Translations under genes and position numbers: made by a program
From: Cyanophora paradoxa
Lineage: Eukaryota; Glaucocystophyceae; Cyanophorales; Cyanophoraceae
DNA: 41,757 nt
Direction: 5' to 3'
NCBI GenBank assembly: GCA_004431415.1
Contig: QPMI01000308.1
Span: 1 to 41,757 of the forward strand
The notes under the pieces: model-generated
Seen by the model: only the letters and a program-made list of their open reading frames with translations
Told to the model about the DNA's origin: nothing
The model's database searches: none
In this document: positions 21,463 through 41,270 of the stretch, piece after piece
Numbering within the stretch: position 1 is the stretch's first letter
Layout of the letters: every line of letters starts with the position of its first letter

Positions 21463-24400
21463 ATGGCGTTTCAAACGCCAACGGTCACGGGGCTCTTCTC
21501 CCGCCGGGCTCGCCGGCCTCCTCTGGCCGCCCCGGCGCGAAGAGCCACATGCGCGACCGCGCTGCATTATCCGCTAGCTGTGGGCGCGGCAGCGGTCGGG
21601 TGTGACTCGTGCGCGACGCCCGCCGCAGCGCTGACTGCAAGTCGCTGACCAGCTGCGGCGCAGCGGCCTGCTAGGGACGTGGCGACTGGTGGCGGTCCGC
21701 CGACTGGGTTCGACGCAAGCGCTTGCCTGGAGGCCTCCGGGCGTGCGCCTCGCGCCAACGCGGCGAGCAGCAGCCGCGCTTCCCCCACACCAGCCGATCC
21801 TGGCCTCGGCCTCCGCGCGGCGCGTAAAAAGCGACTCGATAGAGTGGGAGGAGGACGAGTACGACTACGACGGCGGCTTCCAGGCGCGCGGGACCCCGTT
21901 TCTTCGTCGCCGGCCCCCGCTGGCCGCCTCGGGCGAACCGGCGCCCGGCGCGCGCGCGCAGGACGTCGTGGCGCCGCAGTTCGCGATGACGGAGGACGAG
22001 GAGGGCCCCGGGCAGAAGGCGGCCGCCGCGCTCAAGGAGGAGCGCGAGTGGGAGGAGTGCGACGAGCAGGCGCGCCGGCCCGCCCCGCCCCGCCCTGCGC
22101 TGCCCTCCGCTTGGCGGCCCGCTGACGACGCCGCTGCCCGCCCGCAGCCGAGCCTCGTGGCGCCGGCGCCGCGCCATCCGGCGCCGCGCTCGCCCTCCCC
22201 GGCGCGCATCGCCCAGCTCCAGGGGTCCGAAACCGCCACGTCCCCCGGCGCCGCCGGGGCGCCGCGCGGGCTCTCGCCGACGGGGGGCGCAGGGCGGGCC
22301 AGTTCGACGAGGACTTCGACGACTCGATGGACGAGTCCAGCTACGACAACGAGCCCTTCAGCTCCTCCCCGCCCCCGGCCGGCTACGAGCCGTCCGCCCC
22401 GCCCCGCCCCGCCCCGCCCCGCCCCGAGCGCCGGGCGGCCGATCGACGCGGGCGGGCAGGGCGGGGGGCGAGGCGTACGGGGCGTGGGCGGACCGGTACC
22501 AGGGGGTGATGGGCGAGGCGGCGCAGAACGTCAACGTGCCCAACTACCGGCCCGCCCCGCCCGCCCCCGCACCGCGCACCGGCCCCGCTCACGCCGCACG
22601 GCAGGTACCCGCTCTACCTGGTGGACCAGAACATCGAGGAGATCATCAGCTTCCTGCTCGAGCTCGGCATCCCCGACGTCGACAGCGCCCGCCGCCTCCT
22701 CCGCAGGTGCCCCCGAAGCCGGCCAAGCCGCGGGCTCGCCCCGGCGTGCGTCGAGGCGGCGGGGCGCGGGGCGGCAGGTTCCGGCTGATCCTCGCGTTCG
22801 ACCCCGTGGAGACGCGCCTGGTGCCCGTCGTCGAGTTCCTCTCCGCCGAGGTCGGCCTCTCCCGCCCCCGCATCGGCCACGTCCTCCAGGCGCCCCCGCC
22901 CCCCCGCTCCCCCCCCGCCGCCCCCCGCCTCCCCTCACGCCCCGCAGGCCTACCCATGGATCCTCCTCTTCAACCCGCGCCGCGAGATGCGCCCCGTGAA
23001 CGAGCTCCTCCGCGCCGTCGGCCTCACCCGCCGCCAGGTGCCCCGCCCCGGCTGGCCGCCGGCCCGCCCCGGCGCCCCCACGCCGCTCACCCAGCCTCCC
23101 CCCACTCAGATCGCGGAGCTCTGGCTCCTCAAGCCCCAGCTCCCCAGGCGCGCCCGCCCTCGCGCGCGCGGGCCTCCGCGCGGGGTGACGCGGGCCCGGG
23201 GCGCAGGCTGTACGAGCAGGGGCGCCTGCAGGCCCTCGTCGCCTTCCTCCGCGAGGTCCCATGGCGGCCCCGCCCCGCCCCGGCCCCGCGCCCCTCACCT
23301 CGGCCCCGCAGGAGTGCGGCCTCTCCGCCCCCGCCGTCGGCCGCCTCATCGCCGCCTACCGCACCGTACCCGCTCGCCGCTCGCCCACCGGCCTCCCCTC
23401 CGCCCCTTCCGACGCCGGCGCAGGTTCTGACGCTGAGCGTCCCGCGGCGCCTGGCGCCCAAGGCCCGCTACCTTCTCGACCTCCTCGGCTCCAAGGCGCG
23501 CGCCCCAACCCCCTCAAACCCCCCCCCCCCCCCCCCCCCCCTCGCCTTCGAGCGGCCGGCAGGCGGCGCTGGCGCGGGCGCTCCACCGCTTCCCGGGCCT
23601 GCTCGGGCTCAGGTGAGCCGCCCCGCCCCTCCCCCCTCCCTCCCCGAGCGAGCCCGGGGGCAGCGAGGAGCGGAAGCTGCGGCCGGCGGTGGAGCTCCTG
23701 GGCTCCCTCGGGCTCTCCGGCCCCCACCTTGCCTCCGCCATCGCCAAGGGGCCCCAGGCGCCCCGCCCCCGCCCACCTCCCTCCTCCACCCGCTCACGGC
23801 GCGCCGGCAGATCATCACGTACCGGCCGGAGAAGGTGGAGGCCTTCGTGGAGTACGCCGCCACCCTCGGCATCCAGCGGGGCGAGATCGGTGCGCCGGCG
23901 CCTCCGCCCTCGGTCCGGGGCGGCGGGGCGAGGGGGCGGGGGCGCAGGGCGGATGGTGCGGGCGATGCCGAACGTCCTCGGGCTCTCCGTGGAGGCCAAG
24001 GTGCCCCCCCGCCCCCCTTCCCCTCGCGGGCCCGCCTCGACGGCGCTGGCCCCGGGCAGGTGGCGCCCACGGTGGAGTTCCTGAGGGGCGAGGGCCTCGA
24101 CGGGCCCCAGCTCGCCTCCCTCCTCCGCGCCTTCGCGTCCGCCCGCCCCCCTCCCCCCCGCCCCCTCCCCCCGCCCACGCCCGCCTACCCCGCAGGCCCG
24201 TCCTCGGCCTCCGCCTGGACGTCCTCAAGCAGAAGGCGCGCCGGAGGCCGCCCCGCCCGCCCCGCCCTCGGCCCCGCCTGAGGCGCGCGCAGCTCGCCAT
24301 CCTGCGCGACGAGCTCGGCATGGGCCTCGACGAGATCGCCCGGTGCGCCCCCCGCCCGCCGAGGCTCGACCCGCTCCGACCCGGGCGGGCGGCGGGGGTG

Positions 24401-27104
24401 CAGGAACCCGGCGCTGCTGGGGTACAGCGCGCAGCGGATCCGGCAGCGGCGGGCCTTCCTGGAGGAGCTGGAGGCGAAGGGGCACCGCCGCCCCGCCCTC
24501 GCCGCCGGCCTCGAGCGCCGCGGCCGCCACTCCAACCCCTCCCCGCTTGCCCTCTCCCCCATCCAGGCTCCCCCCCCCCCCCCCCCCGCCCGCCCCCGCT
24601 CCCCTGACCGTGCGGCGGGGCGGCAGGCGGTGGGCCTCCCCGACGACCGCTTCGCCGCCATCCTCGGGGTCCCCGAGCAGAGGTGGTGCGCGGGGGCGCG
24701 GGGGCCCTCCCCCCGGGGCCCCGGCGAGGCGAGGCGCGCAGGTGGAAGTTCAAGGAGCGCTGGGACCGCAGGGAGGCCGCCCGGGGGAAGCGGCGGGGGC
24801 GCGGAGCCGCCGAGGGCGACCCCGCCGGCCCCGGCCCCGCCCTCCGCAGCACCGTGCCCGCCCCCTCGCCCCGCTCTCCTTCGCCCCTCGCGAGCGCACC
24901 CCCCTCCCCCAGAGCCCGAGGCCGCCCGAGAAGGCGGACATGGTCGCCGACCCGCGGCCGGCCGAGGGCGAGGCCCGCGTCGCCCAGGTTCGAGCCCCCG
25001 GGGGGCCCTTTCTCGAGTTCGTCAGCGGAGCCGGCCCCCCGCAGCTCCTGGAGATGGACCGGATCCGGAGGGAGCGTACCCCCCGACGCCTCGCCGAGTA
25101 CGGCGCAGAGGAGGAGGACCTCTCCGTCCGTTGTTTTTAAGGATGGGGGGGAAGAGAGGGGTACCGACGGTTCTTGCCGGGGGCAGGAGCTGGTTGGGGG
25201 TGCCGTGACGACGCTGGCGGAGCTGCGGAAGGCCGTCCTGGAGGTGCGGCGGGGCGGGGCGGCGGCGGGGTACGGGGGCGCTGAGGGCGGGGCAGGCGGG
25301 GGACGGGGAGGAGGAGGAGGGGGCGCCCGGGGGCCTGCGCCCGGCGGCGAGCCCCGACAGCCCCTACTTCCAGGTGCCCCCGCGCCCCGCGCAGAGCACG
25401 CGCGGGCCTCGCCGCGCGCCCCCGCTGCGCTGCCGCCGCTCCCGCGCGCCTCTTGACGCGGAGGGGCGGGGCAGTCGCGGGAGTACTTCATCCGGGCGCA
25501 GAAGTCGCGCGCCTGCCTCACCCTCCTCGCCGCCCTCTTCGGGGGCGACGCCGTGCGCGCCCCGCCCGCCCCCGCCCCCGCCCCGCCCGGCGGCGAGCGG
25601 GCGGCAGGCCAAGGCCAAGGCGGCCGCCGCGCGGGCGCCGGCCATCCTCGACGCCTCCCGCTCCGAGCAGCTCAGGTGAGCCCCGGGCCCACGCGGGGCC
25701 CCGCGCGCGGCCCCCGACGCGCCCCCGGGCTTGCAGGCCGGCGCTGGCCCTCCTCGCCTCCCTGGGGATCCCCGGCCCCGCCCTCTCCGCCCTCGTCGCC
25801 CGCTTCCCCGCCGTCCTCCTCTACCCCCTCGAGACCCAGGCCCCCGCCCCCTTCCACCCCCCTCTGGCCCCCTCACGTGCCCCCAGATCACCATCATCAG
25901 CTTCCTCCACTCCACCCTCGGCTTCTCCCTTTCCGACATCGGTACCCCGGGCCACGAGCCTTCTCCCCCCCCCCCTTTTGTCCACGCATCCCTCACCCTC
26001 CCCGTAGGCAAGCTCGCCGCCCGCGTACCCCGCCTCCTCGGCGCGGACTACGTCGGAATCCAGGTACCCCTTTACGCTGCGATCCCCTCCCCGAGCTCCT
26101 CATTTTCGCCGCAGCGGAACCTGGACTTGCTGCGCGGCTCTCTTGGCCTCTCCGACGCAGAGCTACGAACCCTCGTGCGGCCCCCTAACCCAGTCGATCG
26201 CGGTACCCGTCTCACCCGCCCGCGTCCCTGTGCAGGTGACCGGCAACCCGAGCGTGCGCCAGCGTACCCGCCGGACACACGCCCTCTCCCCCGTGACGTC
26301 CTCCCCCCAGGTCCTCCTCCTGAGAGGGGAGGTGCTGGCGGCCAAGCAGCGCGCCGTCTTCGACCTGAAGCTCCCCACCGAGACCTTCCTCCGGTACCCC
26401 CCCCCTGGCCCGGCGTACCCCCGGGCCGCGCCGACTTGGCGCGGGGGGCAGGCACCCGTGGATCTATACGTCGAGCTCGGAGCGGCTGCGGGACCTCGTC
26501 GCCTTCGCCGCCGCCCGCGGCGTGCCCCTCGACCCCGCCGAGTACCTCACCGGCGACCTCGCCGTACCCGTCCCCCTCCCCCCCCTCCCCCCCGCCATCC
26601 GCTCACGGCGCGCAGATCTGCGGGGAGGAGGGCTGCAACAGGGCGGAGGCCCCCCCGGCGGGCCGGGGCCGGGGCCGCCCACGCAAGGAGGCGGAGGGGG
26701 CGAGCGGGGCGGGGGCGGCGGGCCCTCGGGTGCTCCCTCTGGGGGTGCTGCGCCAGAACCTGGAGGTCGTCGCGGGGGCCCTCGGCGTGCCCCCGGCCGA
26801 GCTCAAGGCCCACGTCGCCAGCCTCAGGCCCGCCCCCGCCCCCGCCGCCCCGCCCCGCCCCCCGCCCTGAGGCGCCCCGCAGGGTCGAGCGGGCGCTCGA
26901 GCGGGCGCGCGTAGAGGCCGAGCGGGCCGAGGCGGAGGGCGAGTACGAGGAGGAGTACGATGAGGAGGACGAGCCGCGGTGCGCCAGCCCCGCCGCCTCC
27001 GCCGGCCCCGCCGCGCGCCGGCCCCGCTCACGCGCCGCAGGGGCCGGGCGCTCTACCTGGACCCCCCGGGGGACGCCGCCGCCCGGGACGCCTGGTACCT
27101 CTAG
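21463..27104 (+). CDS. Organelle mTERF-repeat protein, double-length array
   Basis: mTERF proteins bind organelle nucleic acid and act in transcription, splicing or ribosome assembly of mitochondria or plastids. The N terminus MAFQTPTVTGLFSRRARRPP is a likely transit peptide. An acidic linker follows (EWEEDEYDYDGGFQ, FDEDFDDSMDESSYDNEPF). From about 22605 to 26600 spliced exons give helical mTERF units of the form fP.lL...p..l.p...fL...Gls...i: e.g. NIEEIISFLLELGIPDVDSA, YPWILLFNPRREMRPVNELL, IITYRPEKVEAFVEYAATLG, VRAMPNVLGLSVEAK, RAPAILDASRSEQLRPALAL, LVARFPAVLLYPLETQ, IISFLHSTLGFSLSDIG. About a dozen or more units are visible against the usual six to nine. A TAA at 25138 could end a first gene, but a GTCCGT...GGGCAG intron (about 25127-25186) removes it and keeps frame. 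No in-frame ATG precedes the second half, so I read one gene ending DAWYL at 27104. Confidence 0.75.
23519..23540 (+). repeat. Poly-C tract in mTERF-gene intron
   Basis: A run of about 22 C lies in a pyrimidine-rich intron; a shorter one lies at about 24571-24587. Such tracts are likely assembly weak points. Confidence 0.8.
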
Positions 27105-27310
27105 CAGGCGCCCGCCCCGTCGTCGCGAACGCGCTGCTCGTCGGCACCCACGTCAGCTCCCACGAGGGATGCCGGCCGCGGCGTGTGCGCGTGCGCGTGC
27201 CGAGCATCGGCATAAAGAATGAGAGGTTAGAGACGTCTCTACGATAATCTAGCGAGCGGAGTGGACGGTGGTCTGGGGCTGGTGAGAGGGCGATCGTGAC
27301 GGGTCGGGCG

Positions 27311-27352
27311 CGGCGCCGGCCGGCGCGCGAGCGGCGCCGGCCGGCGCGCGAG
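27311..27352. repeat. Two perfect 21-nt tandem repeats, self-complementary core
   Basis: Two exact 21-nt copies lie in the 263-bp spacer between the convergent mTERF and GUN4 genes. Each copy contains GGCGCCGGCCGGCGC-like inverted symmetry that could fold into strong hairpins. A partial third copy follows. A role in 3'-end formation or blocking read-through between the convergent genes is possible but not shown. Confidence 0.65.
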
Positions 27353-27367
27353 CGACGCCGGCAGCGC

Positions 27368-28604
27368 TTAGGAGGACCAGGCGGGGTGGCTGAGGAGGCG
27401 AAGGTGGCCGTGCTTGCCCCGGAGGTGCTGCGGCGAAGGAAACAAACGGTCGGCGGGGCGGGGCCGGGTGGGGCGGGGTGCTCGGCCACGCGGCGAGGCG
27501 GGGCGCACGTTGGTGAGGGGGAGGTGGCCCTTGGGGGCCTTGTCGTCGTAGATGTACTCCTGCGGCCACTTGCGGAAGCGGAAGATGCCCTCCACGAGCT
27601 TCCCGTTCATGTCGATGTCCGTCTTCCAGCCGATGGTGATGAAGAAGTCACCGAACTTCTGCGGGCGCGCGCGACGGGCGTAAGAAAGAAACAAAGAGAA
27701 GAAGCGATGGACGGAGACGGCTGCGAACCTCCTGGCAGTTCTTCCAGACCTTGTACTGCACGCTGAAGCCGTGCTTGCCGTTAGTGTTCTCAGTCCAAAG
27801 GCGGTCGATGGTCTGCAGGTCGGTGGTGGGGAGAGCCTCGTACCTGCGCCCGCGGCGAGCGCAGGGGAGCGTGACGTCAGAGGACCCCCGGGATCAAATC
27901 TGCTGAGACTTGCGCACTCGTCGGGGAACAGGAACTTGCGACGCTCAGCATCCTCGCCGGTGAGCACGCAGAGCAGGCGACGGGTCTCGTCATCCGCCTT
28001 GCGCAGGTCCCCTGCCTTCAGGTGGGCCTCAAGTGCCGAGTAGTCCACGCCCTTGTCCGACGCGAGGCGCTCCGGCTGTATGTTGCGAAAGAGATTCAGA
28101 CTTTAGCGCTAAGCCAGGATAGGGCAAGAGCGCAGCGCAGCACCCCCGCACCGCGCTGGTCTCGGCACGGATCGAGCTGGTGAACTCAAAGGCGGAGGGG
28201 GCGGCTGCTGCCGACGCCACGAACACCCTCCCGCCGAAGAACGACGAGCGGGCCGACGCCGACGCCTGGAACGCGCGGGAGCTTGCCTGCTCGGCGCGGG
28301 CGACCGGAGAGCTGGGGCTGCTGCAAATGCGACTGCTCGTCACCTCAGCACGAGACGGGCCGGCGGCGACCGCCGGGACTGTGAGCGCGAATGCCGACAT
28401 CCTCTCTCGGATCTTGCTGTCCTCGACTCTACCCCCCGGAGGCTTCGTCCCCCCTCCACCCAAAATGCCGGCGCCGGCGCCAACGGCGCCGCCCGAGTTG
28501 CGAGACGCTGACATCGATCGCCTCTGCTGGATCTGCTGGTCGGCGCGCCCGCGCACGCGCTGAGGCTTCGCTGAGGTTTTTGGCTGCGCAGGGAAGACGA
28601 ACAT
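27368..28604 (-). CDS. GUN4: GUN4 domain protein, Mg-chelatase activator
   Basis: GUN4 binds porphyrins and stimulates magnesium chelatase, the first committed step of chlorophyll synthesis, in the plastid. The spliced minus-strand protein has about 155 N-terminal residues rich in Ala/Ser/Arg (with SSFFGGRVFVASAAAAPSAF near the end), likely plastid targeting. The GUN4 domain follows: VDYSALEAHLKAGDLRKADD, ETRRLLCVLTGEDAERRKF, LPTTDLQTIDRLWTENTNGK, HGFSVQYKVWKNCQEKFGDF, ITIGWKTDIDMNGK, FRFRKWPQEY and the hallmark APKGHLP. A short C-terminal exon (LRGKHGHLRLLSHPAWSS) ends at TAA 27370-27368. Four introns are seen, with donors GTGCGG, GTGCGC, GTTCGC and GTGCGC. The start is the most upstream in-frame ATG; internal Met codons (MSAS, MSAF) are alternatives. 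It shows that the host makes chlorophyll or descends from one that did. Confidence 0.9.
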
Positions 28605-29071
28605 GCGAGCCCACTCGTACGACGCTGCTCATGCCCGAGGTCTGTTATGGCTTCTGCGCGACTTCACGCATGCGTGGCTTCTTGGCACACGCTGTTTCGC
28701 CCCTCGCCGCCGCGCAGCGCCCTTGCAGCGCCCCTCGCGCGCGCTTCTTAGACTCGCGCTTACACCATTCCCAATACTGCTGCTCCCCCCTGCGCGTGGC
28801 CCTCACCGCCCCGCTTCCGCACTCACCGCTGCTTCGCGTTAGGCTGGTGCACGACATCTGCTTGAGAAGGTACTTCCGATTCGAGACGATATCGCTAGCT
28901 GACGCCACCATTGCAGATGGCAGAAAGAGAACTTCGCAACGCGTACGCCTACACTTCGGATTCTCGCGTGTATCACTGCGACGCGTCTCCGTGCTGATTC
29001 TCGCATTGCGATTAGGGCGGGAGTTCTGCTGCGAGTTTTGCGGGGCTGCAATCCCAGACTGGCGGCAGGAG
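28605..29071. promoter_or_regulatory. Divergent promoter region between GUN4 and membrane-protein gene
   Basis: About 470 bp between two start codons on opposite strands. No convincing reading frame on either strand. Composition is mixed, with GATATC and TCGCGA-type words and no clear TATA box. Any light- or tetrapyrrole-responsive control of GUN4 should lie here. Confidence 0.45.
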
Positions 29072-29630
29072 ATGAGCCGCGCGGCCCGCATCTTCGACTG
29101 TGTCGCTCGCATCGTCACGCGCTGGGCCGGTGCGTTCCCGGGCCAGCCGAGACGCCCCGCCCTCGGCCTCGCTGGAAGTGCCGATGCCCGCCAGACGCGT
29201 TCCTGATCGCGTACTCCCTCCTCTTCATCCTGGCGATGGCTGTGGTCGTGGGCATCTTCGGGTGAGCCGCCCGGCTCGCCGCCCTGCGCCGCAAGAGCGC
29301 GACCCCGCGGCGTGCAGCGGGCCGGACGCCCGCAGGCCGTGCAGCGCCGCGGACGCGGCGCGCTGCGGGGGCCGCGGCGCCCAGCCGAACGAGACGGGCG
29401 CCGCGGCGGCGGCAGCAGCAGCAGCGGGGGCGTCGGCGGAGGCGCTGCGGCGGAGGTGCGAGTCGGTGGCGATGTCGGTGGGCTTCGGCGAGGACGTAGT
29501 CACCGTCCGGCGCTGCAGGGGCCGTCCGGTCACCGCCCCGCCCAGCGCCGCCCCCGCCGCCTCGCCAGCCCCCGCCGCCCCGCCCCTCCCCACCTCGGCC
29601 TCCGCCACCGCCCCCCTCTCCGCATCGTGA
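29072..29630 (+). CDS. Small single-pass membrane protein, unknown function
   Basis: Not recognised. Three exons join in phase: MSRAARIFDCVARIVTRWA, then DAFLIAYSLLFILAMAVVVG (a clear transmembrane helix, about residues 20-41), then GGPDARRPCSAADAARC with an NET glycosylation sequon and a run of Ala, CESVAMSVGFGEDVVTVRR, and a Pro/Ala-rich end to TGA at 29628-29630. A positively charged N terminus, one helix and a Cys-containing tail suggest a type II membrane or signal-anchored protein. Intron 1 (about 29131-29190) and intron 2 (about 29261-29311) follow the GTGCGT/GTGAGC...CAG pattern. The final Pro/Ala stretch might be an unspliced intron. Confidence 0.5.
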
Positions 29631-30551
29631 GCCGCGCCCCCGTTTTTCTCGCAGTAGAATCGAGATCTAGACGGCCTGGCATATCCATAGAGGCCCGCGG
29701 CCGGTGGGTCGTTCAACGGTTTCGAATTCCTCTCATGATCATGTACATTCTGATCGGAGTCTTTTTTTGGATCCGCGCTGTAAATACATGCAACTCCGCG
29801 GCTCGTGTCTCCGTGTCCTAAATGCGCATGCCCGTCTTTTCCCTTTTCGAATTTGAGTCTTACGCGTACGTACAGCTCCAGCCGGCGCCTGGCAGCGAGC
29901 CTACGTATAGCGCGAGCTAGGCCGGGAGCGTATACGCGTACGTAGGCCTGATCATGACGTCGACCTGCAGCTAGCGCTGCCGCGCGCCCCGCCCGCGGCC
30001 GGAGCTCGAGATCCGCGCTGCCGCCCGCGCACGTGCACGTGCACCGCCAGCCGCACCGCCGCCCGCGCGCCTGCGCATGCGCATGCGCCGTCCCGCCCGG
30101 CGACCGCGCCGGCGCGCGCGCGCCGCGGGGCGCCGCAGCCGCCCGACCGCTGTCACGCTGTCCGAGTTCAAGTTCATGGTGACAACCCTAGGGGGGTACG
30201 TAGCTAGTCGTCGTGGCAGTTGTGTTCGCGCCAGCTGGCAATGCCGCCTCAGCCCGCCTGGCATGCGCTGGAGGCTGGAGGCTGGAGCTCCGACCTCCGA
30301 CGAGCCTCGCCTCCAAGGCGGCAAGGCCCCGACTGAGGGTCGCCCCGAGCTCCGAATTCGAATCGAATCGTCACGTGCACCTTATTTGAAAAAGCACTGC
30401 ACTGCGGCCGCACTGCGGCAGCAAGCCTTCATCGTTCCGCCCGAGGATCCAGCTCCCAGCTCTAGAACCCCCGCGCGCCGCACCAAGAGCTCGAGCCCAA
30501 GTCTTCCCAATTCAATTGCAAGCGCTACGTATATATACTGCTCCAGCTGCG
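29631..30551. promoter_or_regulatory. Upstream region of subtilase array with alternating purine-pyrimidine tracts
   Basis: No gene recognised. About 29860-29945 is rich in TACGTA/CGTACG words. At 30028-30043 lies GCACGTGCACGTGCAC and at about 30069-30088 GCGCATGCGCATGCGCC; both alternate purine and pyrimidine and contain CACGTG or GCATGC boxes. From about 30165 the sequence is related to the region upstream of the other two subtilase copies (shared GACAACCCTAG...GGGGTACGTAGCT, at about 30181, 34112 and 38004). A TATA-like TACGTATATATACT sits about 15 nt before the first ATG and is missing from the other copies. Confidence 0.5.
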
Positions 30552-33482
<2,931 letters not shown>

Positions 33483-34440
33483 GCCTTCGATCGCGAGTCT
33501 TAGCTCGCTGGCATCTTTATAATCTACAATACTTCCTCAGGCCTTAAGCTTGATACATGTATGTACTTCAAATTCTAGACTATATCTTATGTTAACGTTA
33601 TGTACTTAAAGACTGAAATTGTTTTTGTAAAGATCGATATCGATGTACACGTATACGTAGCTATAGGTGTCTTTTAATTCCTTCGTTGATCATGGATCTC
33701 TTTCCGTTTCTTTCTTTAATTTCGAATCCAGCGCCTCCAGTATCATGATCATGATCAGAATGAATCACTCACGGTTACGAAAACCTCAAAAGAATCACAG
33801 TGCGAAAACCTCAAGACGGATAGGACTCCGCCGGCCGGGGCAGACGACGAATATTAACGCCGCCGCCCGCCGCTCCGGAGATCCACGCCGCCGCCCGCCG
33901 CTCCGCGGATCCTAGGCCTGCCCTCCGTCCAGCGAATGCGAGCCGCACCGCCGCCCGCGCACCTGCGCATGCGCCCCGCCCGCGGCCGGCCCAGGGACCG
34001 GAAAATTGTCTGTCACGCCGCGACCGTCGGTCTCACGCGCTGTCTGGGGACTCGGGAATTGGAATTGAAATTGAAATTCAAAGCAATTTCGATGGCATGA
34101 AGTTTCAAGGAGACAACCCTAGCGGGGTACGTAGCTTGTCGTTGTGGCAGTTGTGTTCGCGATCGCGCCAGCTGGCATTGCGCTGGAGGCTGCATGGAGC
34201 TCCGAGCCTCCAAGGCCCCGCCGAGCTCCGCCAAGCGCGCGGCGCCGCATACTGGGAGTCTGGGCCGCAGTGCGCATTCGCATAATTGTCACCTTGATAA
34301 TTGTCACCTTGAAAAAGCGCTGCCTGCAAGCCTTTATCGTTCCACAAAGCTCCAGCTCCCCAGATCTAGATCGACCCCGGCCCGCGCCGCACCAACAGCC
34401 CAAGTCGACTGTCTTCCCAAGCGCTACTGCTCCAGCTGCG
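33483..34440. other. Spacer between subtilase copies 1 and 2
   Basis: AT-rich 3' UTR-like part (33500-33760), then a CG-rich part with a repeated GCCGCCCGCCGCTCCG word (about 33860-33905) and the copy 2 promoter (34100-34440). No reading frame of note. Nearly identical to 37374-38332. Confidence 0.7.
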
Positions 34441-37373
<2,933 letters not shown>

Positions 37374-38332
37374 GCCTTCGATCGCGAGTCTTAGCTCGCT
37401 GGCATCTTTATAATCTACAATACTTCCTCAGGCCTTAAGCTTGATACATGTATGTACTTCAAATTCTAGACTATATCTTATGTTAACGTTATGTACTTAA
37501 AGACTGAAATTGTTTTTGTAAAGATCGATATCGATGTACACGTATACGTAGCTATAGGTGTCTTTTAATTCCTTCGTTGATCATGGATCTCTTTCCGTTT
37601 CTTTCTTTAATTTCGAATCCAGCGCCTCCAGTATCATGATCATGATCAGAATGAATCACTCACGGTTACGAAAACCTCAAAAGAATCACAGTGCGAAAAC
37701 CTCAAGACGGATAGGACTCCGCCGGCCGGGGCAGACGACGAATATTAACGCCGCCGCCCGCCGCTCCGGAGATCCACGCCGCCGCCCGCCGCTCCGCGGA
37801 TCCTAGGCCTGCCCTCCGTCCAGCGAATGCGAGCCGCACCGCCGCCCGCGCACCTGCGCATGCGCCCCGCCCGCGGCCGGCCCAGGGACCGGAAAATTGT
37901 CTGTCACGCCGCGACCGTCGGTCTCACGCGCTGTCTGGGGACTCGGGAATTGGAATTGAAATTGAAATTCAAAGCAATTTCGATGGCATGAAGTTTCAAG
38001 GAGACAACCCTAGCGGGGGTACGTAGCTTGTCGTTGTGGCAGTTGTGTTCGCGATCGCGCCAGCTGGCATTGCGCTGGAGGCTGCATGGAGCTCCGAGCC
38101 TCCAAGGCCCCGCCGAGCTCCGCCAAGCGCGCGGCGCCGCATACTGGGAGTCTGGGCCGCAGTGCGCATTCGCATAATTGTCACCTTGATAATTGTCACC
38201 TTGAAAAAGCGCTGCCTGCAAGCCTTTATCGTTCCACAAAGCTCCAGCTCCCCAGATCTAGATCGACCCCGGCCCGCGCCGCACCAACAGCCCAAGTCGA
38301 CTGTCTTCCCAAGCGCTACTGCTCCAGCTGCG
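37374..38332. other. Spacer between subtilase copies 2 and 3
   Basis: Near-identical duplicate of 33483-34440. The one difference I noticed is an extra G in the promoter-side G run (about 38014-38018). It holds the copy 2 3' UTR and the copy 3 promoter. Confidence 0.7.

Positions 38333-41270
<2,938 letters not shown>

Noticed and set aside
25141-27104. Separate second mTERF gene
   Set aside because: Considered because of the TAA at 25138, but no in-frame ATG or promoter-like spacer precedes the second half and an in-phase intron removes the stop. Kept as an alternative, not as a call.
29955-29975. Polylinker-like string of restriction sites (GTCGACCTGCAG within it), suggesting vector sequence
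   Set aside because: Palindromic hexamers are common throughout these spacers, the match to cloning vectors does not extend, and flanking DNA has the same style as the rest of the array.
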